Part shown: one piece after another, positions 35,516 to 47,934 of the stretch
Layout of the letters: the number at the start of each line of letters is the position of its first letter
Numbering within the stretch: the stretch's first letter is position 1
Assembly (NCBI GenBank): GCA_963682025.1
Contig: OY821519.1
Span: forward strand, 9,799,668 to 9,863,667
Reading direction: 5' to 3'
Source: Cordilura impudica
Taxonomy: Eukaryota > Arthropoda > Insecta > Diptera > Scathophagidae
DNA: 64,000 bases
The notes under the pieces: generated by a model
The model's input: only the letters and a program-made list of their open reading frames with translations
Databases searched by the model: none
What the model was told of the DNA's origin: nothing
Made by a program: the position numbers and the translations under genes

Positions 35516-35820
35516 CTTGACTAGTAAGATAAAATATAACATTTAAAAGTAGAAAAGTGATTAAATTTTGATACAAAGTATTTAGAAAGAGTACATTTAA
35601 AAAAAATCCTTTAAAAAAATTCTGGCAGAGGCATTTACTTAAAGATTCACACAGTTAATCTCTAACGTGTATTTAACAAAACCTTAAAGTGCCAGATCCA
35701 TTTTTTTAAATTTTGTTTAAGAACATATTTTAAAACTTGAACGAGGAGTTTTCTAATAAGTTAACAACGTAGTAATAAAACAGTACTACATATCTGAGTA
35801 CTTGTTAGTATAGAGACCAA

Positions 35821-36475
35821 AGCAAAATTATGGCTTTAAAAAATTTCTCAAAGTTGAAAAAAATGCTATCAAATTTCATGACCTAGTTTTTTTTTGGCAC
35901 AAAAGTGGTCCGGGGCATTTGCTATTTCTTGTCGAGCTTTTATTCGATTTTGAAGTTATATAGCTTTTTGAAAAGATAATTTAATACTGAAATTAATTCA
36001 TATAACAACGAAATTTTCGTAAAATCTGAAAAAAGTCATATTTTCCCCATATGAACAAACTTGAAATCTTCAGTCGCTTTCGGCGCGAATCTTTTTTATC
36101 CGATTGACCCCAATGTTTACATTTATTAGTTTTATATAAAAAGCAAACAAACTGAATCCCGAAACTCCTCAAAATTACCAATAAAAAAATCTATATAACG
36201 AAGGATCACGCTAATGGACACGTTGACGGAAGCAACACAGACGGTTGGACGGACATTGCTAAAGCGATTTAGAAAGTAATTTTTACTAGTAAGAAATATC
36301 GGCACAAACTTATTAGGCCCTTCCTACAACTACCAAACATATTTACGTTAGATCCATATTTTATTATAATTATCGACTCAGACAATCACGTTCTGAGTCC
36401 ATTTAATCAACGTTGGGCTGTCCGTCTGTCTGTGTGTGTGTCCATATAAAAACAGATACAATTTATATAAGAAAT
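35821..36475. mobile_element. degenerate DINE-like family B pieces in opposite orientations
   Basis: 36190-36300 on the plus strand has GGATCACGCTAATGGACACG, a decayed GGAC tract and GACATTGCTAAAGCGATTTA. 36345-36460 is inverted: ATCGACTCAGACAATCACGT, then CTGTCCGTCTGTCTGTGTGT. 35821-36180 is similar in style but not matched clearly to another copy. Confidence 0.5.
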
Positions 36476-36534
36476 AATTTGCAGTAAACGGTAGTGCCAA
36501 AAAGGCATTAAATTAATAATATATTTTTATATAG

Positions 36535-36605
36535 TTTTAACAAATAATGAAGAATAAAAGCAGTTTTTACTCCGGATAGTAGAATCATACAAAACAATAT
36601 CCTTC
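36535..36605 (+). pseudogene. second fragment of the uncharacterised repetitive protein
   Basis: Matches 34972-35045 almost base for base (AAAAGCAGTTTTTACTCC, GATAGTAGAATCATACAAAA) and encodes KQFLLRIVESYK. Only about 70 bp long. Confidence 0.5.
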
Positions 36606-36758
36606 CTGAACAAAGTCAAGTTTAATTTAGCAATGTTGACTTATGGTTCAACAACGTTCTCATTTTATTTAGAAAAATATAGATAGATTTTAAAAATAAA
36701 TTATTTTTTTAATAATTCGCCAACGATATATTACAATGGATTAATTTTATAAGCTTTA

Positions 36759-37135
36759 TCTATAACATTAATAAGCTAGGCGATTTCTTGTGACTGATAT
36801 TTTGTTCTATTGTTTTATCCCAATTTTGACCAAACGTATATTATTTGAAAGGTATTTCTTTTTAGGCGTTTTGCAGATTTACAGATTTTTAAATTTTTTC
36901 CTTTATTTTGAGTAAATTGCATTTAAATTTGCTACTAACACATACATAAAATTATACAATGCTATGTGTGTGTTTAGTAAATTTGTTAATATGTTTGTAA
37001 TAAAAATGAGTTTGTTTTTTGTGTTGATTTGTGAATTGGCTATAATTGATTAGCATACTTTTAGGGTCTTTATTTAATGAAAAAATAAAATTTCCTAGAA
37101 TTTGCACTCGAATTTCGAAGGCTGGAAACTGCTAG
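36759..37135 (+). mobile_element. Helitron-like family C, copy 6
   Basis: Starts TCTATAACATTAATAAGC after A. Ends CTCGAATTTCGAAGGCTGGA, then AACTGCTAG and T. 377 bp. One base change in the terminal hairpin. Confidence 0.9.
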
Positions 37136-37564
37136 TATTACAAAACATTTGAGCCTAATTTTGAAAATTAGCACTCGCTTACACCTGAAAATCCCCTCAA
37201 ATATATTTTTTAGTTTTTCGGTGTTCAGGTTATATACACGCATGAAAGGTATTTCTTTAAGAGGGTTTTCAACGGGATGAACTAATCTACAACTCTCTAA
37301 TAACACCGACTTTTTCTAAACATCTTTAATTTTTATCCTTCGGATCTCAAATTATCTAACGATTAACTTTAAATTAAGTTTGAACCCGTTATAAACGAGC
37401 GGGATTGCAGGTCAACATATTGTTTTGTGAAATAGGTATTTGGTAAAAAAAATGTCAAGGAATCGCTGAAATATTCATACGAATATATTACAAGCTCGAT
37501 TATGCGGCATCCAAAATTTACCGGATGGAAATTTTTTGCTTTTTTTTTCTTTGACAAGAGAATT
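37136..37564. other. no feature recognised
   Basis: AT-rich, non-coding, no shared repeat identified. Confidence 0.4.
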
Positions 37565-38045
37565 TTTTTTTAACTCTTTCTATGTCTGTCTGTCTGCCTG
37601 CCAAGGGGCAACACCATTCCACCTCATCCAATTAATTTGAAACTTGGCCCGTAGTCTTGTTGTGACTACAGAGTAATTTTTGTTTAGTCACGCACTGTCA
37701 CGGAGTGCTTTAAAACCCATTTCCCCTTACGCGATCGTTCTGAAACTTGGTCGATAGATTTGACGGGAAATTAACTTAACTCTGACATAGTCACGCACAG
37801 TCACGCAAATCACGGAGAGATTAAGACCTCATTTCCTCTCATCCAATCGATCTGAAACTTTGTCCATAGATTTGTTTTGACCAAAAATTAATTTTAAAAT
37901 ATTCAAGCGAAGTCACGCACAGCCAAGGAGAGTTTCAAAACTCATGTGCATAAGGAAAGAAAGAGTTTTAATAAAAACTTTGTTTTTATGGGTTAGATTT
38001 TTTAAACTCTTTCTTTAAACTCATACTCTCTGTCTGTCTGTCTGC
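37565..38045 (+). repeat. dispersed repeat family D, copy 2, interrupted by a hAT element
   Basis: Inverse orientation of 7975-8370. Three internal units each hold TCATCCAATxxATxTGAAAC followed by CACGCACAGTCAC-like blocks. A second family D start (ACTCATACTCTCTGTCTGTC) at 38020 runs into a hAT insertion and resumes at 39265 with CTGTCTGCGATGGGGCAACC, then fades near 39305. Confidence 0.65.
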
Positions 38046-39264
38046 CAATGTTGCCATTTTAGAATTTTAGTTGCTACATTTAGCAACTTTTTTTTTTCGT
38101 TTAGCATCCAAATTTATAAAAAGATGCTAGATGATAACTTAGCATCTTTTATTAAAAAAAAGTTGCTTTTAGCATCTTTTTTTTTTTTGATTTTTTTCAT
38201 TATTTTTAAATATGCAATTTTAATTTTAATGGTATTGATAAGTTTTAATATCTGAAAGTGTAATACGAGAAATTTGTGTACTACTCTTTTTACCACCCTG
38301 CTCGTTTCTTTCAACAAATATAACAAAACATTTTGAAATAGAAGAATGTAAACACCAACAACAGTTTTTAATGAATTAAAAAGTCGATTTCCAAAAAATA
38401 TTATTGTATTAAAAAAACGCCAAAATTTTCAATACAAAACACATTAAACCGGGTAAAAGAACCGATAGCCAATATATTAGAAGACCTGAAATTTAGATCA
38501 TCAGAAACAGAAAGAACACAGAACAATATTGGGATACAACATTGAATACAACCTCTTTATGGATTGAAGTTAACAAAAATTCTATTGGCGAAAATCCATT
38601 TAAAGAGTTATCAAAATTTGAATTGTCTTTATTAGTTTTGTCTTTCTCAAAAGCCGAAGTTGAACGCTAGTTTAGTTTAATGGCTTTAGTTAAAAGCAAA
38701 CTTCGAACAGAATAAAATCCGAGTTGCTATGTTCTGTAATACGTATAAAAGAAGGTTTGAAATTAAAAAAATGGGTGCTGTTACACTTACAATATACCGA
38801 GCGATGTCGGTGATAAAAGTCAATCGTCAGAAAAATATCAGAACTTGAAAATTAAGATATCACAGAAATATTAGATTCCATAAACCAATTATTGTAATAT
38901 AATCGTATCTTTTGATAAGGTAAATTCTGTTATATTTGAAATTAAAAAAAAAAATCCCTCTTAAATTAAAAATATTTATTTTAAAATTAAAAAAAACTCA
39001 ATTTAATGTTAAAAAAAAAATTACAGATGAAATCCAAAATAATTTTAAATAAAATTTAAAAAATATAAATAGAAACTTATATTATATATTAATTTTTCGA
39101 TTTAAAAACCAAAGAATTTATTAATAAGTATTTAATTTTTCAATATAAAGGTAATGAAATTTGAGTAAAAAATTTAGCATTTTTTTTTGACTCCAGTACG
39201 TTTTAGCATCTTTTTTTTTTTTTGCAATTTAGCATCTTTACAATTTCAAATTATGGCAACACTG
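38046..39264 (+). mobile_element. hAT remnant with 8-bp target duplication
   Basis: Flanked by the exact 8-bp repeat CTGTCTGC (38038-38045 and 39265-39272). Ends are inverted: CAATGTTGCCAT on the left and ATGGCAACACTG on the right, with CA start as in hAT. Subterminal TTTAGCAAC/TTAGCATC motifs recur many times on both sides. Length 1219 bp, with only the end of a transposase inside, so it is an internally deleted, non-autonomous copy. Confidence 0.88.
38555..38725 (+). pseudogene. hAT transposase C-terminal dimerisation fragment
   Basis: Reads WIEVNKNSIGENPFKELSKF, then ELSLLVLSFSKAEVER, a stop, then FSLMALVKSKLRTE. The usual hAT motif is LxxLPxSxAxVERxFS...KxKLRNR, which fits. A stop replaces one residue in ERxFS and a further stop follows. 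No catalytic region is left. Confidence 0.8.
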
Positions 39265-39305
39265 CTGTCTGCGATGGGGCAACCCCATTGCCCCTCATCC
39301 AATTG

Positions 39306-39824
39306 TTGTGACAATTGATTAAAAATGGTTTTTTCGGAAAAACTTTATGAATATTGCCGAAACTATTAACCTAATTTAAAAAAAGTGTAGAGATAATTTA
39401 GCTGTTGATTTTCATATATTTTATTTAACCAAATCGGACAAAACGTTCTTGAGTTATGCTAATATGTGGTGAAGCCTCCTTCATTTTTTAAATAGCGGTT
39501 TATCGCTAGAACCAGAGTCAATCCAAAAAAAGTAAATGCATACTGTGTTTGTCTAATACAAGTGTTTATAAAAACCATTAACAAATTAAATACCGCAGAT
39601 TTGTTTAATTTTTTTTTTTGTTCCGCAGTGTTATTATTATTCGAGAATTAACATAAAATAAAATTCAATTGACTGATGTTAAATAAAATCATTGTCTGGT
39701 TCATAAGAAATAAAAAAGAATTCTAAAAAATAATTATGTTAATTACTAGTTGTTTTTAGCCGATCTTGCCCGGGATCCAAAGGCCTTAGGCCTGAAAAAG
39801 GTTCACTTTGCTTACCAGGAGCTG
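39306..39824. other. no feature recognised
   Basis: AT-rich non-coding DNA. A palindromic AGGCCTTAGGCCT lies near 39781. Confidence 0.4.
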
Positions 39825-40806
39825 AGTACTTAGTGCCCAATGAAAAAATTGCTCAAAAAATTAACTCTCTACCCAAAAATTTGTATGGGATTGGGGAATT
39901 TGGTCGTGATGAAAAAATTACCCAATGTTTACGTTTTTTGGGGAGTAAATTAATTTTTTATTTCAATTTAAAATTTTTTTGATTTTTCAATTTAGAAGTT
40001 TTTTTTAAAGACTCTACAGCAAAAATACTTTTAAAATAAGCTGCGAAACCGCTTGAAGTTTTTTTTTTTCTGAAGTTAATTTATTTTGTAAACATCAAAT
40101 TTAACGGAATCGTTTGCATATTAAGAAGTTTTAAAAATTGAATTACTTCATTCAATAAATGATCACCATTGAGCAGAGACGTGAAATTTATAGAAGTTTC
40201 AAAAATGGAAAATGAATGCCACGTTTAAAATTGTGCCGCAAGGTTGTTTTCAGCAACTACTTATAGAAAATTTTTGGCCTCTTTTGATCAACAGGTAATT
40301 ATTGCAGATACGTAGATAAAATTTATCGTAACACTTTTCACTGAGCTATGTTCCGCGAGCGAGTCGCGTCCGCGTCCGCGCGTTTGGCAGCACGGATGTA
40401 GCAGTTACCGTCTACTTATTTTAATCGCCAAAATATATATTTCGGATCATTCCGATATTTTAGCTGAGCTGTCTTCGCCAGCGAGTCGCGTCCGTGAGGC
40501 GCTTCCGCGCGTTCGGCAGCCACACCAGTAATTGTTTGTTGTAATTGCCAAATTATATATTTCAGATCATTCCGATATTTTAGCTAAGCTGTGTTTCGCG
40601 CCCGTCGCTTCGCGTCCGTGCACCGAAATGATGCTATTGAACAGAATACAGATATTAAATTAATTTGTTTTAGGACAGATATCGAGAGCAGTATGGGGAA
40701 TTTTTCATTTCTTTTGGGGATATTTTTTTTCAATTTGGGAAATTTGTTCATGGTGAAGTTATTCCCCAATTTTTTTTGGTAATTTATTCATTGGGGACTA
40801 AGTACT
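39825..40806. mobile_element. TIR element with GC-rich tandem core (982 bp)
   Basis: Inverted ends AGTACTTAGTGCCCAATGAA (left) and TTCATTGGGGACTAAGTACT (right). Subterminal GGGGAATxxxTTC motifs repeat on both sides. The middle contains three GC-rich tandem units (separate entry). Pieces of the same sequence recur just downstream (40990-41230), so a second, damaged copy probably lies next to it. No coding capacity; superfamily unknown. Confidence 0.7.
40337..40620 (+). repeat. GC-rich tandem repeat, about 120-bp period, 2.4 units
   Basis: Units begin GAGCTATGTTCCGCGAGCGA, GAGCTGTCTTCGCCAGCGAG and AAGCTGTGTTTCGCGCCCGT. Each continues with GTCGCGTCCG, CGCGCGTTxGGCAGC and ends with ATATATTTCxGATCATTCCG. 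This is the most GC- and CpG-rich spot in the window. Confidence 0.85.
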
Positions 40807-40979
40807 AACTATGTTTATGCATGGAGTATTTTGAGTGTATGATGTCCAAAAGTTACGAATTTTAGTTATTCTAGAGCTTTGTGATATACAACATTTCTGT
40901 TCTTTCCTTCTGGTGCATATACATATGTCGATGAGAAAAACAGTCGTTTAAGGAGTTTCAGCTTCCCTGGATTCAGCTT

Positions 40980-41490
40980 GTCTTAGCCTATTGCTATTGA
41001 AAAGAATACAGATTTTAAATGCGTATATTTTTGGACAGATATTGAGATCAGTATGCAAAGTTACACTTAAACAAATATTTTACAAAATTCATTAAATGAA
41101 AATATGTTAAAAATTTAAGAACGAATTTGGGGAGTAAGTTCATTTTTTTATTTCGTTTTTAAAAAAAAATGGGAATTTGTTCATTTCTTCTGGGAACCTT
41201 TTTTTAAATTTGGGGAACTTGTTCATCGTGAAGTTATTCCCCTGTGTACCAAATTTCAGAGAAATCCGTTGAAAAATAATAATTTGTATAGCGAACAATT
41301 ATACCAAAAAACAGAAAATGAATTGTATACAAAACGTGGGCGTAAGAGCAGGCGTTGCTGGTAAGAATTATATGGCGACCTTTTCTGGAGTACAGAGATC
41401 TCATGTACCAAATTTCAGAGAAACCCGTTGAAAGATTAAAATTTGTATAGCGGTCAAACAAACAAACAAACAGAAAATTAATTTTATATG
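40980..41490 (+). repeat. partial second copy of the TIR element plus a 150-bp direct duplication
   Basis: 40990-41060 repeats 40630-40700 (ATTGAAxAGAATACAGAT, GGACAGATATxGAGAxCAGT). 41120-41230 repeats the GGGGAxTTGTTCATxGTGAA end. Then GTACCAAATTTCAGAGAAA and TTTGTATAGCG occur twice, at about 41257 and 41405. Non-coding. Confidence 0.6.
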
Positions 41491-43086
41491 TATAGATTAA
41501 TGAAATATTCAATAATCCGGAATGCTCCCACCCAAACATTCTGAATGACAGGGATTTTGATGTAGAATATTTTTGTATGATGATAAATACCTCACTGTAG
41601 TTTTATCTCCAATTTTTTTTAAACTAAAAACTTTTTTTTATTTCAAAAATATTTTAACCATAAAAATTCCTCAAAGTTTTTCGTCTTAAAATTTTTGTAA
41701 AATTTCAATGAATTGGGCGTAGTTTTTTGTTAATATCAAATGGATGGGAGATATTAAAAAATTCAGACTAAGAGTATCAACATTGCCTGATACATCTAAT
41801 TATTTTTTGATGAAACTAATTTTCTTTCCGCAACTTCTTTGGAGAATTAAAAATCGTAACAAAAATTTTCAAAATTAACAAAATTTGAGTGTATTACTAG
41901 TTTATGATTATTGATTTAGTTTATGATTTAAATGCTGAAGCTATATACCGTGATGCTAACAGAGATTAAAATACATCACCGAACCAAATATATAATAAAA
42001 ACTCATTAGATTAACAGACTACTTACACATAAACATTTTTGCAAAAACAAAACATTCTGCAATGGTGTGTGTTTAAATGTTCCGCAAATCATTGAGTTAG
42101 AATTTAATCTGGCAAATCTTTACAATTCCAGGGTTCTCTTTTCCAATACATTACATTACGAGTGCATCCTATACCTACCAAAAATATACACACTCTTGTA
42201 TTTCGAAAACATTAAAAAGTTTGTTATTTACAAAAAAAAAAAAAAAAAAAAAAAAATAGGGATGTTTAAAGATTGTCTACCTGCCTGTAATAAATTGCCA
42301 AAAAAAAAGGATTCAACCCTTTTGTGTCTGCCAACAAGATCCCCTGTTCGCACTTTCTCTCCCTCTGTAGTTAAAAACGGAAATGCACATCTATTGTACA
42401 GTGCCATCTTTTGCTTATAGCGTGTATTTCTTTTGTTTTATTTTGCTATGTTTAATATCACTTTGTTTCATTTTCACCTCTTTTACCCCTTTTTTTGTTG
42501 CGTACACTTTGTTTATGTGTGTATTTTTCTAATTTGAATTGTGCGGATGTGTACAAAACACAGTCGCTGTTGCATGAAAGGAAATCATTTCTTATTTCCA
42601 TTTGTCGTCAGCTAGAAATAACACAAAAACAATGCAATAACAACGACAATCGTTAATGAAAATCCGTTTCCGTTGTGTGTGTGTGTGTATATGCGTTCCA
42701 TTATGTTGTTAAAAGGTTATATTTATTGTTGGCTGTAAAGCAGCAAATTGCATAAGGATTGCAATTGTAAGGATATGCTTGATTTGAATTAATTGTTAAT
42801 AAGAAGTTGATAATTTCGTAGAATGTCGTTAAAATTGTTGCATTCATTTCGCTGTAAAATAAATACAAAAAATCGCCAGAAAAAAAATTTTTTTAATGTG
42901 TTTTTTTATTTGCAATCTATCTATTTTAAGGCAATAACCAAATTTAATAGCTTAGTTAATACATAACAGAAGTTATGTAGCTCCACTGAACTATATAACT
43001 ATTTACGATAAAGAAGTACTTAACAATTATATACATATTTTCAACAGAAATATATTAGTTTCTATAGGGCAAACTAAGACATGTGC
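41491..43086. other. AT-rich, partly host-like DNA
   Basis: A poly-A run lies at 42230-42256 and a GT repeat at 42676-42688. A 117-codon frame spans the poly-A and is not credible. No gene recognised. Confidence 0.45.
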
Positions 43087-44253
43087 AGTAGGGTGACAGC
43101 CATTTTTTTTTTGGAATTTCAAGACGTGCGGGTCGTATTATTGTGACACTGGATCTAAAACTTTAGTGCGCAAAATTTGAGCCAAATCGGACAATGCTTT
43201 CTGGACGCGCATTGAGTTCAAAGTTCAAATATGAATTTATTTGTACAAATGATCAAAAAAATAATTTTTCGGAAAAATTTTGATATTAATAATTGCGTTT
43301 CATTTAAATCAAACAACAAAATCTATTATCCGTTGAAAAACAGCCAAGTTATATCAAGTTCCCCAGGCAATAAATGCGCCGCAGACCACTTGATTAAGAT
43401 AATCGAGCTCACATTTTTAAAGACATTGAAATAATTTATAGCAACATAATTTTTGCATTCTCCTGATCCCAAAATGATCTTATGTAAAGTATTTTGCATC
43501 TCGTGTATTGTTACGCCGTTCTAAATTAATAACAAAACGGTGCGTCTTTTTTAGCACTATTTCAAAATCTCCAATTTTACTTTTTCAAAAATTTTGTTTA
43601 AGAAATTTTCCGAAATCAACGATTGGACTTTAAGGTCTTATTAACAAGATATATGTGATGAAAAATGCCTAATATTGTAGTTATCCTGTTATTAATTAGG
43701 CGAGGGCAGCGTTTTTATTTCAGGGGATTTGAAGAAAAATGTGATTTTTCATACTTTTTCAACTGTTAGGCTACATCGTTTTCGTGTTTTCATATTTCAA
43801 ATATCTTTTGTCGATACAGTATATCACTTGATATAAGTTCTCAATCCTGGAAATCAAGGTTAAATTGAAACACTATAAATTGTCCCCCTTTAGGGTCAAA
43901 AGTCAAATTTAAGGATATTTATATTTTTTTAAAACAAAATAACGAAATAATATATATTTATGGAAGGATTTCGATGAAACTTGTTGAAAATGTTTTAGTA
44001 ATTCCAAAAAATAATATTCTGGACATATTTTGTAAAATTAACCCGTGGGGTACTCAAAATGTGTCCAAGTTTTAACTTTTTTTCCTCAGAATGATTATAT
44101 TCATATAAAGGTATATCGAGGGCTCGACTTTGAGACCTTTCGATTGATGTCTAAGATGAGGTTGCTCTTAATTCAGAATATATAAAAAAATACCCTTTTT
44201 GAAAAAAGTACAAATAAAATGCGACATTTTTTGTCAGAAAACAAAACGGAATA
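43087..44253. other. repeat-like DNA ending in half of a foldback element
   Basis: Begins GTAGGGTGACAGCCATTTTT. The last 140 bp (44115-44253) match one arm of the 32535 foldback (GACTTTGAGACCTTTxGATT, AAATGCGACATTTTTTGTCA). The inner part has no frame I can assign. Confidence 0.45.
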
Positions 44254-44398
44254 AGTTTATTGAATTGTTTACTTTTTCAAATATTTTGTTTACATTTGTT
44301 ATAAATATTGAAATAAGTCCAGATATTGATGTAAACGTCAAACCCAGGTGGAGGATATCAAAGATTTGGTATAGCTGAATTTAACACTCTTACTTTTT

Positions 44399-45717
44399 GA
44401 TGTGTAAACATCTATACGCGCAAGGGGTAAATTTCAAAAACAGCGTAACATGTAAGCGTAACATGTGAGCGTAACATGTGAATCGTAAGACAAAATGTAT
44501 TGGTGAAAAAATTATGATATTATGATAACCTGTTTAAAAATTAAAAATGAAAAATAAAAAATTAAAAATAAATGAAAAATAAAAAATTAAAAATGAAAAA
44601 TTAAAAATGAAAAATTAAAAATTAAAAATTAAAAATAAAAAATGAAAAATGAATAATTAAAAATGAATAATTAAAAATGAAAAATAAAAAATGCAAAATA
44701 AAACATGAAAAATAAAAAATAAAAAATGAAAAATAAAAAATGAAAAATGAATAATTAAAAATTAAAAATGGAAAATAAAACATGAAAAATGAAAAATAAA
44801 AAATTAAAAATAAAAAATAAAAAAATAAAAAATAAAAAATTAAAAATTAAAAATTAAAAATTAAAAATTAAAAATAAAAAATAAAAAATAAAAAATAAAA
44901 AATGAAAAACGAAAAATTAAAAATGAATAATGAATAATTAAAAAAAAAAATTAAAAATAAAAAATTAAAAATAAAAAAATTAAAAATGAAAAATGAAAGG
45001 TAAAAAATGAAAAATAAATTAAAAATTAAAAAAAAAAACGAAAAATGAAAAATGAGAATTTAAAAACGAAAAACGAAAAATGAAAAATAAAAAATGAAAA
45101 ATTAAAAAAAAAATAAAAATGGAAAATAAAAAATTAAGAATAAAAATAAAAAATTAAGAATAAAAATGAAAAATAAAAAACGAAAAATGAAAAATAAAAA
45201 ATAAAAAAAAAAAGTAAAAATTAGAAATAAAAAATTAATAATAAAAAATTAAAAATTCGAAAAATTAAAAGTAAAAAGTGAAAAATAAAAAATGAAAAAT
45301 AAAGATGAAAATTGAAAAGTAAAAAATTAAAAATAAAAAATGAAAAATGAAAAAAGAAAAATAAAAATTGGAAAATGAAAAATGAAGAAAAAAAAAAACT
45401 AAAAATGAAAAATAAAAAATGAAAAATGAAAAATGAAAAATAAAAAATGAAAAATTAAAATTAAAAAATTAAAAATTGAAAATAAAAAATGAAAAATTAA
45501 TAAAAAATTAAAAATTAGAAACGAAAAATGAAAACCGAAAAATTAAAAATAAAAAAAAAACGAAAAATAAAAAATTAACCGGTTAAAATAATAAATAATA
45601 ATAAATATTTTTATATTAACAGAGATCCTGCAGTTGATTGCTGTAAGTGATACGCTTTCTGTTTGATTTTAAGAAAGTGCTATAAAAAAATCTTTAATTA
45701 CTAGATGTTTACACATC
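44399..45717 (+). mobile_element. heptamer-array element, copy 2, both flanks present
   Basis: Left GATGTGTAAACATCTA then TACGCGCAAGGGGTAAATTT; right TAGATGTTTACACATC (45702-45717). The 16-bp GATGTGTAAACATCTA is inverted at the two sides and is itself nearly palindromic. The interior is about 1050 bp of 7-base units (GAAAAAT, TAAAAAT, AAAAAAT). After the array comes AACAGAGATCCTGCAGTTGA, TTGCTGTAAGTGATACG. Similarity with copy 3 continues about 30 bp beyond the right inverted repeat, so the true end may lie near 45750. Confidence 0.8.
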
Positions 45718-45730
45718 TGCCCTGCGATCG

Positions 45731-47934
45731 GATTCACATGATTTTTTTTTTTAGTGATTTTTTTAAAATTCTGTACCCATAATTAGGTAAATTTACAAAA
45801 ACCCAGTCATTGTTCTCTATCCATTCCTCTCTATCAATCTCTATTCGCTAGCAATTTTCTTTTGTAGTAAAAGCTTCAACACTCCTCAGCAATAATCACC
45901 GTCATAACAATTTATCCTTTGAAGGACTTTATAAACCACAAATACCAACTTCTTATTGTTATGGGTACACATGAGGTGATTTAATGGAATGATTTACTAA
46001 CTACCGGAAGCTGAGCCACTACACTGACCATGACCATAGAATGACACCGCCAACAATAGGAACTCCTATTGTTGTTAATGCGGTTGTAATGGTTAGTTTA
46101 GTATTTCTTTTTATTATTGTTGTTGTGGTCTAAACAATTTTATAATAAAAGCTAAAATTACCGGAAGTTATTATATCTTCAAACATTTCGAATAACATAC
46201 AAACGAGGATGTAATAAATATATTTACTAAGGCGACTCTTATCTTCGAAACAATTTTAAAATATATTTTCAAAATATGCGACATAACACTTTTGATCAAA
46301 ACTATTTATTTAAAATTTTTTTCCTGTGAGTGATAATTTTTTTCTCAGATTTTTTGTCTTGTGTCTGAAATTCCAAAATATTTTCCAGCTTAATGTTGAT
46401 TTAATATATAAATTCATACATTCATTTCTATTAACTTGTATTGTCCTTTTTGTCATTGTTGTTGTTATTGTAAAATATACCCAAAAACGAAATGAGTGCA
46501 AGATTTATACTGGACAACATTCAAACGAAACGAAACAATAGAATTCAATGCTCATCCTCATGCTGCTGGCTGGCTGTCTTATAAAAATGAATAAAAAAAA
46601 ATTTTTCTAAAATAATATAAATTTGTTATTGTAATATTTTGTGGTACATTTTAGTGTTGTTGCTCTTGTTGTTGGAGCTATGTTGTCATATCCTGTAACG
46701 TTTATATTTAATTTTGAACTTTTCCGCTTGAAATAATTTCTATTGTCCCATCGTCTCCATAATAAAATAAATGGAAGCATGGGTTTTTAAACATTGTTAC
46801 TACTGGAATACGAGTATGTAGGGAATGCATTCTGTGGATTTGAACAAGTTCAATATTATATCGTTTCAGCCATGAACTATGGGTTAGAGTTTTGCGGTTA
46901 TATTAACTACATATACTGGCAGTAATTTAAGTAAGGTTAAGTCAAATATGTTTCTGAAAGAGCAGTAATTTCAGAGTGAAAAACCATTTTTTCGAGTTGC
47001 ATTAAAATATTTTTTAGGTGAATAAAAATTTTCCATGTAAAAAAGTTTTCAACCGAAAATCTATTAAGATAAAAATAAATTCAGCACTGGAAAAATTTTT
47101 AAGATAAATAATGAATTAACGAAATAATAAATTAGTTGAAAAACATGTGAAATCAAAAAATTTTTTATTAAAAATAAATTTATGGATCTGCTGAAATGTT
47201 TTTTAAACGAAAAAACAATGTTTAGAAATGCATTTTTTGGATAAATCATTGGAATGTTAAGGAAAAATTTTTTGAGTTAATAAAATTTTAATTTTAGAAA
47301 TTAATGGATTAAACATGAAATAATTTCGGAAGTTAAAATACGTTTTTTTTTTTTTTTTAAATGATTTGTATTAATGTTCCTTTAAGATAAAAATAAATTC
47401 AGAAGTAGAGAATTTTTAAATAAATTAACAAAATCTTTAGAGATGAAAAAATATCGAAATGATAAATTGGTTGAACAAAATGTGTTGAGATGAAAAATGT
47501 TTTGATGATAAAATGAATATATTGGTTTGTTAAAATATATCTAGACAAGTGAAAAAAGTTTGTAATAAATTTAATTAGTCGCTTTGGTTTAATCAACAAA
47601 GCCGTTTGAAAATTCGTGTTTGTCAATAAGAATAAATAAGAATAAACAACAGAGTAATGTTTGTGCAACATTGCTACATTATTGTTAAAAATAGACGGCA
47701 CTTCCTGGAGATTTCTATATCTTCGGAGGTTTCAATGCCCACCAGCCCAGTTGGAAATGTGCAGAAACTAATACAGCACACATTGGGTTGAAATGTGTCA
47801 AAAGTGAGAATTAATTCAAAAGTTGAAATTAATATATTTTAATAAGTTTTGGTATCGGATTAAAGCAGATAAAATTCACCCCAATAGCAGTTACTAAAAA
47901 AATGTTCCACGTTGTTCACTTTTTGATGTGTAAC
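45731..47934. other. AT-rich DNA without genes
   Basis: 45.8-46.9 kb is intron-like. 46.97-47.6 kb has loosely repeated phrases (AAGATAAAAATAAATTCAG at about 47068 and 47386) suggesting an old degenerate tandem repeat. No credible coding frame. Confidence 0.45.

Larger units (their letters stand above)
33250..35820. repeat. long imperfect inverted repeat, arms of about 550 bp
   Basis: 33250-33860 matches the reverse complement of 35100-35820. Shared blocks include GTTTTATTACxACGTTGTTAAC, AAATGCCTxTGCCAGA, AATCACTTTTCTACTTTTAA, CCTAGGGTTTC and a GGGGTCACAT box. The centre holds Helitron-like copy 4 and an unknown coding remnant. The right arm is interrupted by Helitron-like copy 5. Confidence 0.75.

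Noticed and set aside
42067..42420. 117-codon frame
   Set aside because: Crosses a 27-base poly-A run giving poly-Lys; no recognisable domain.
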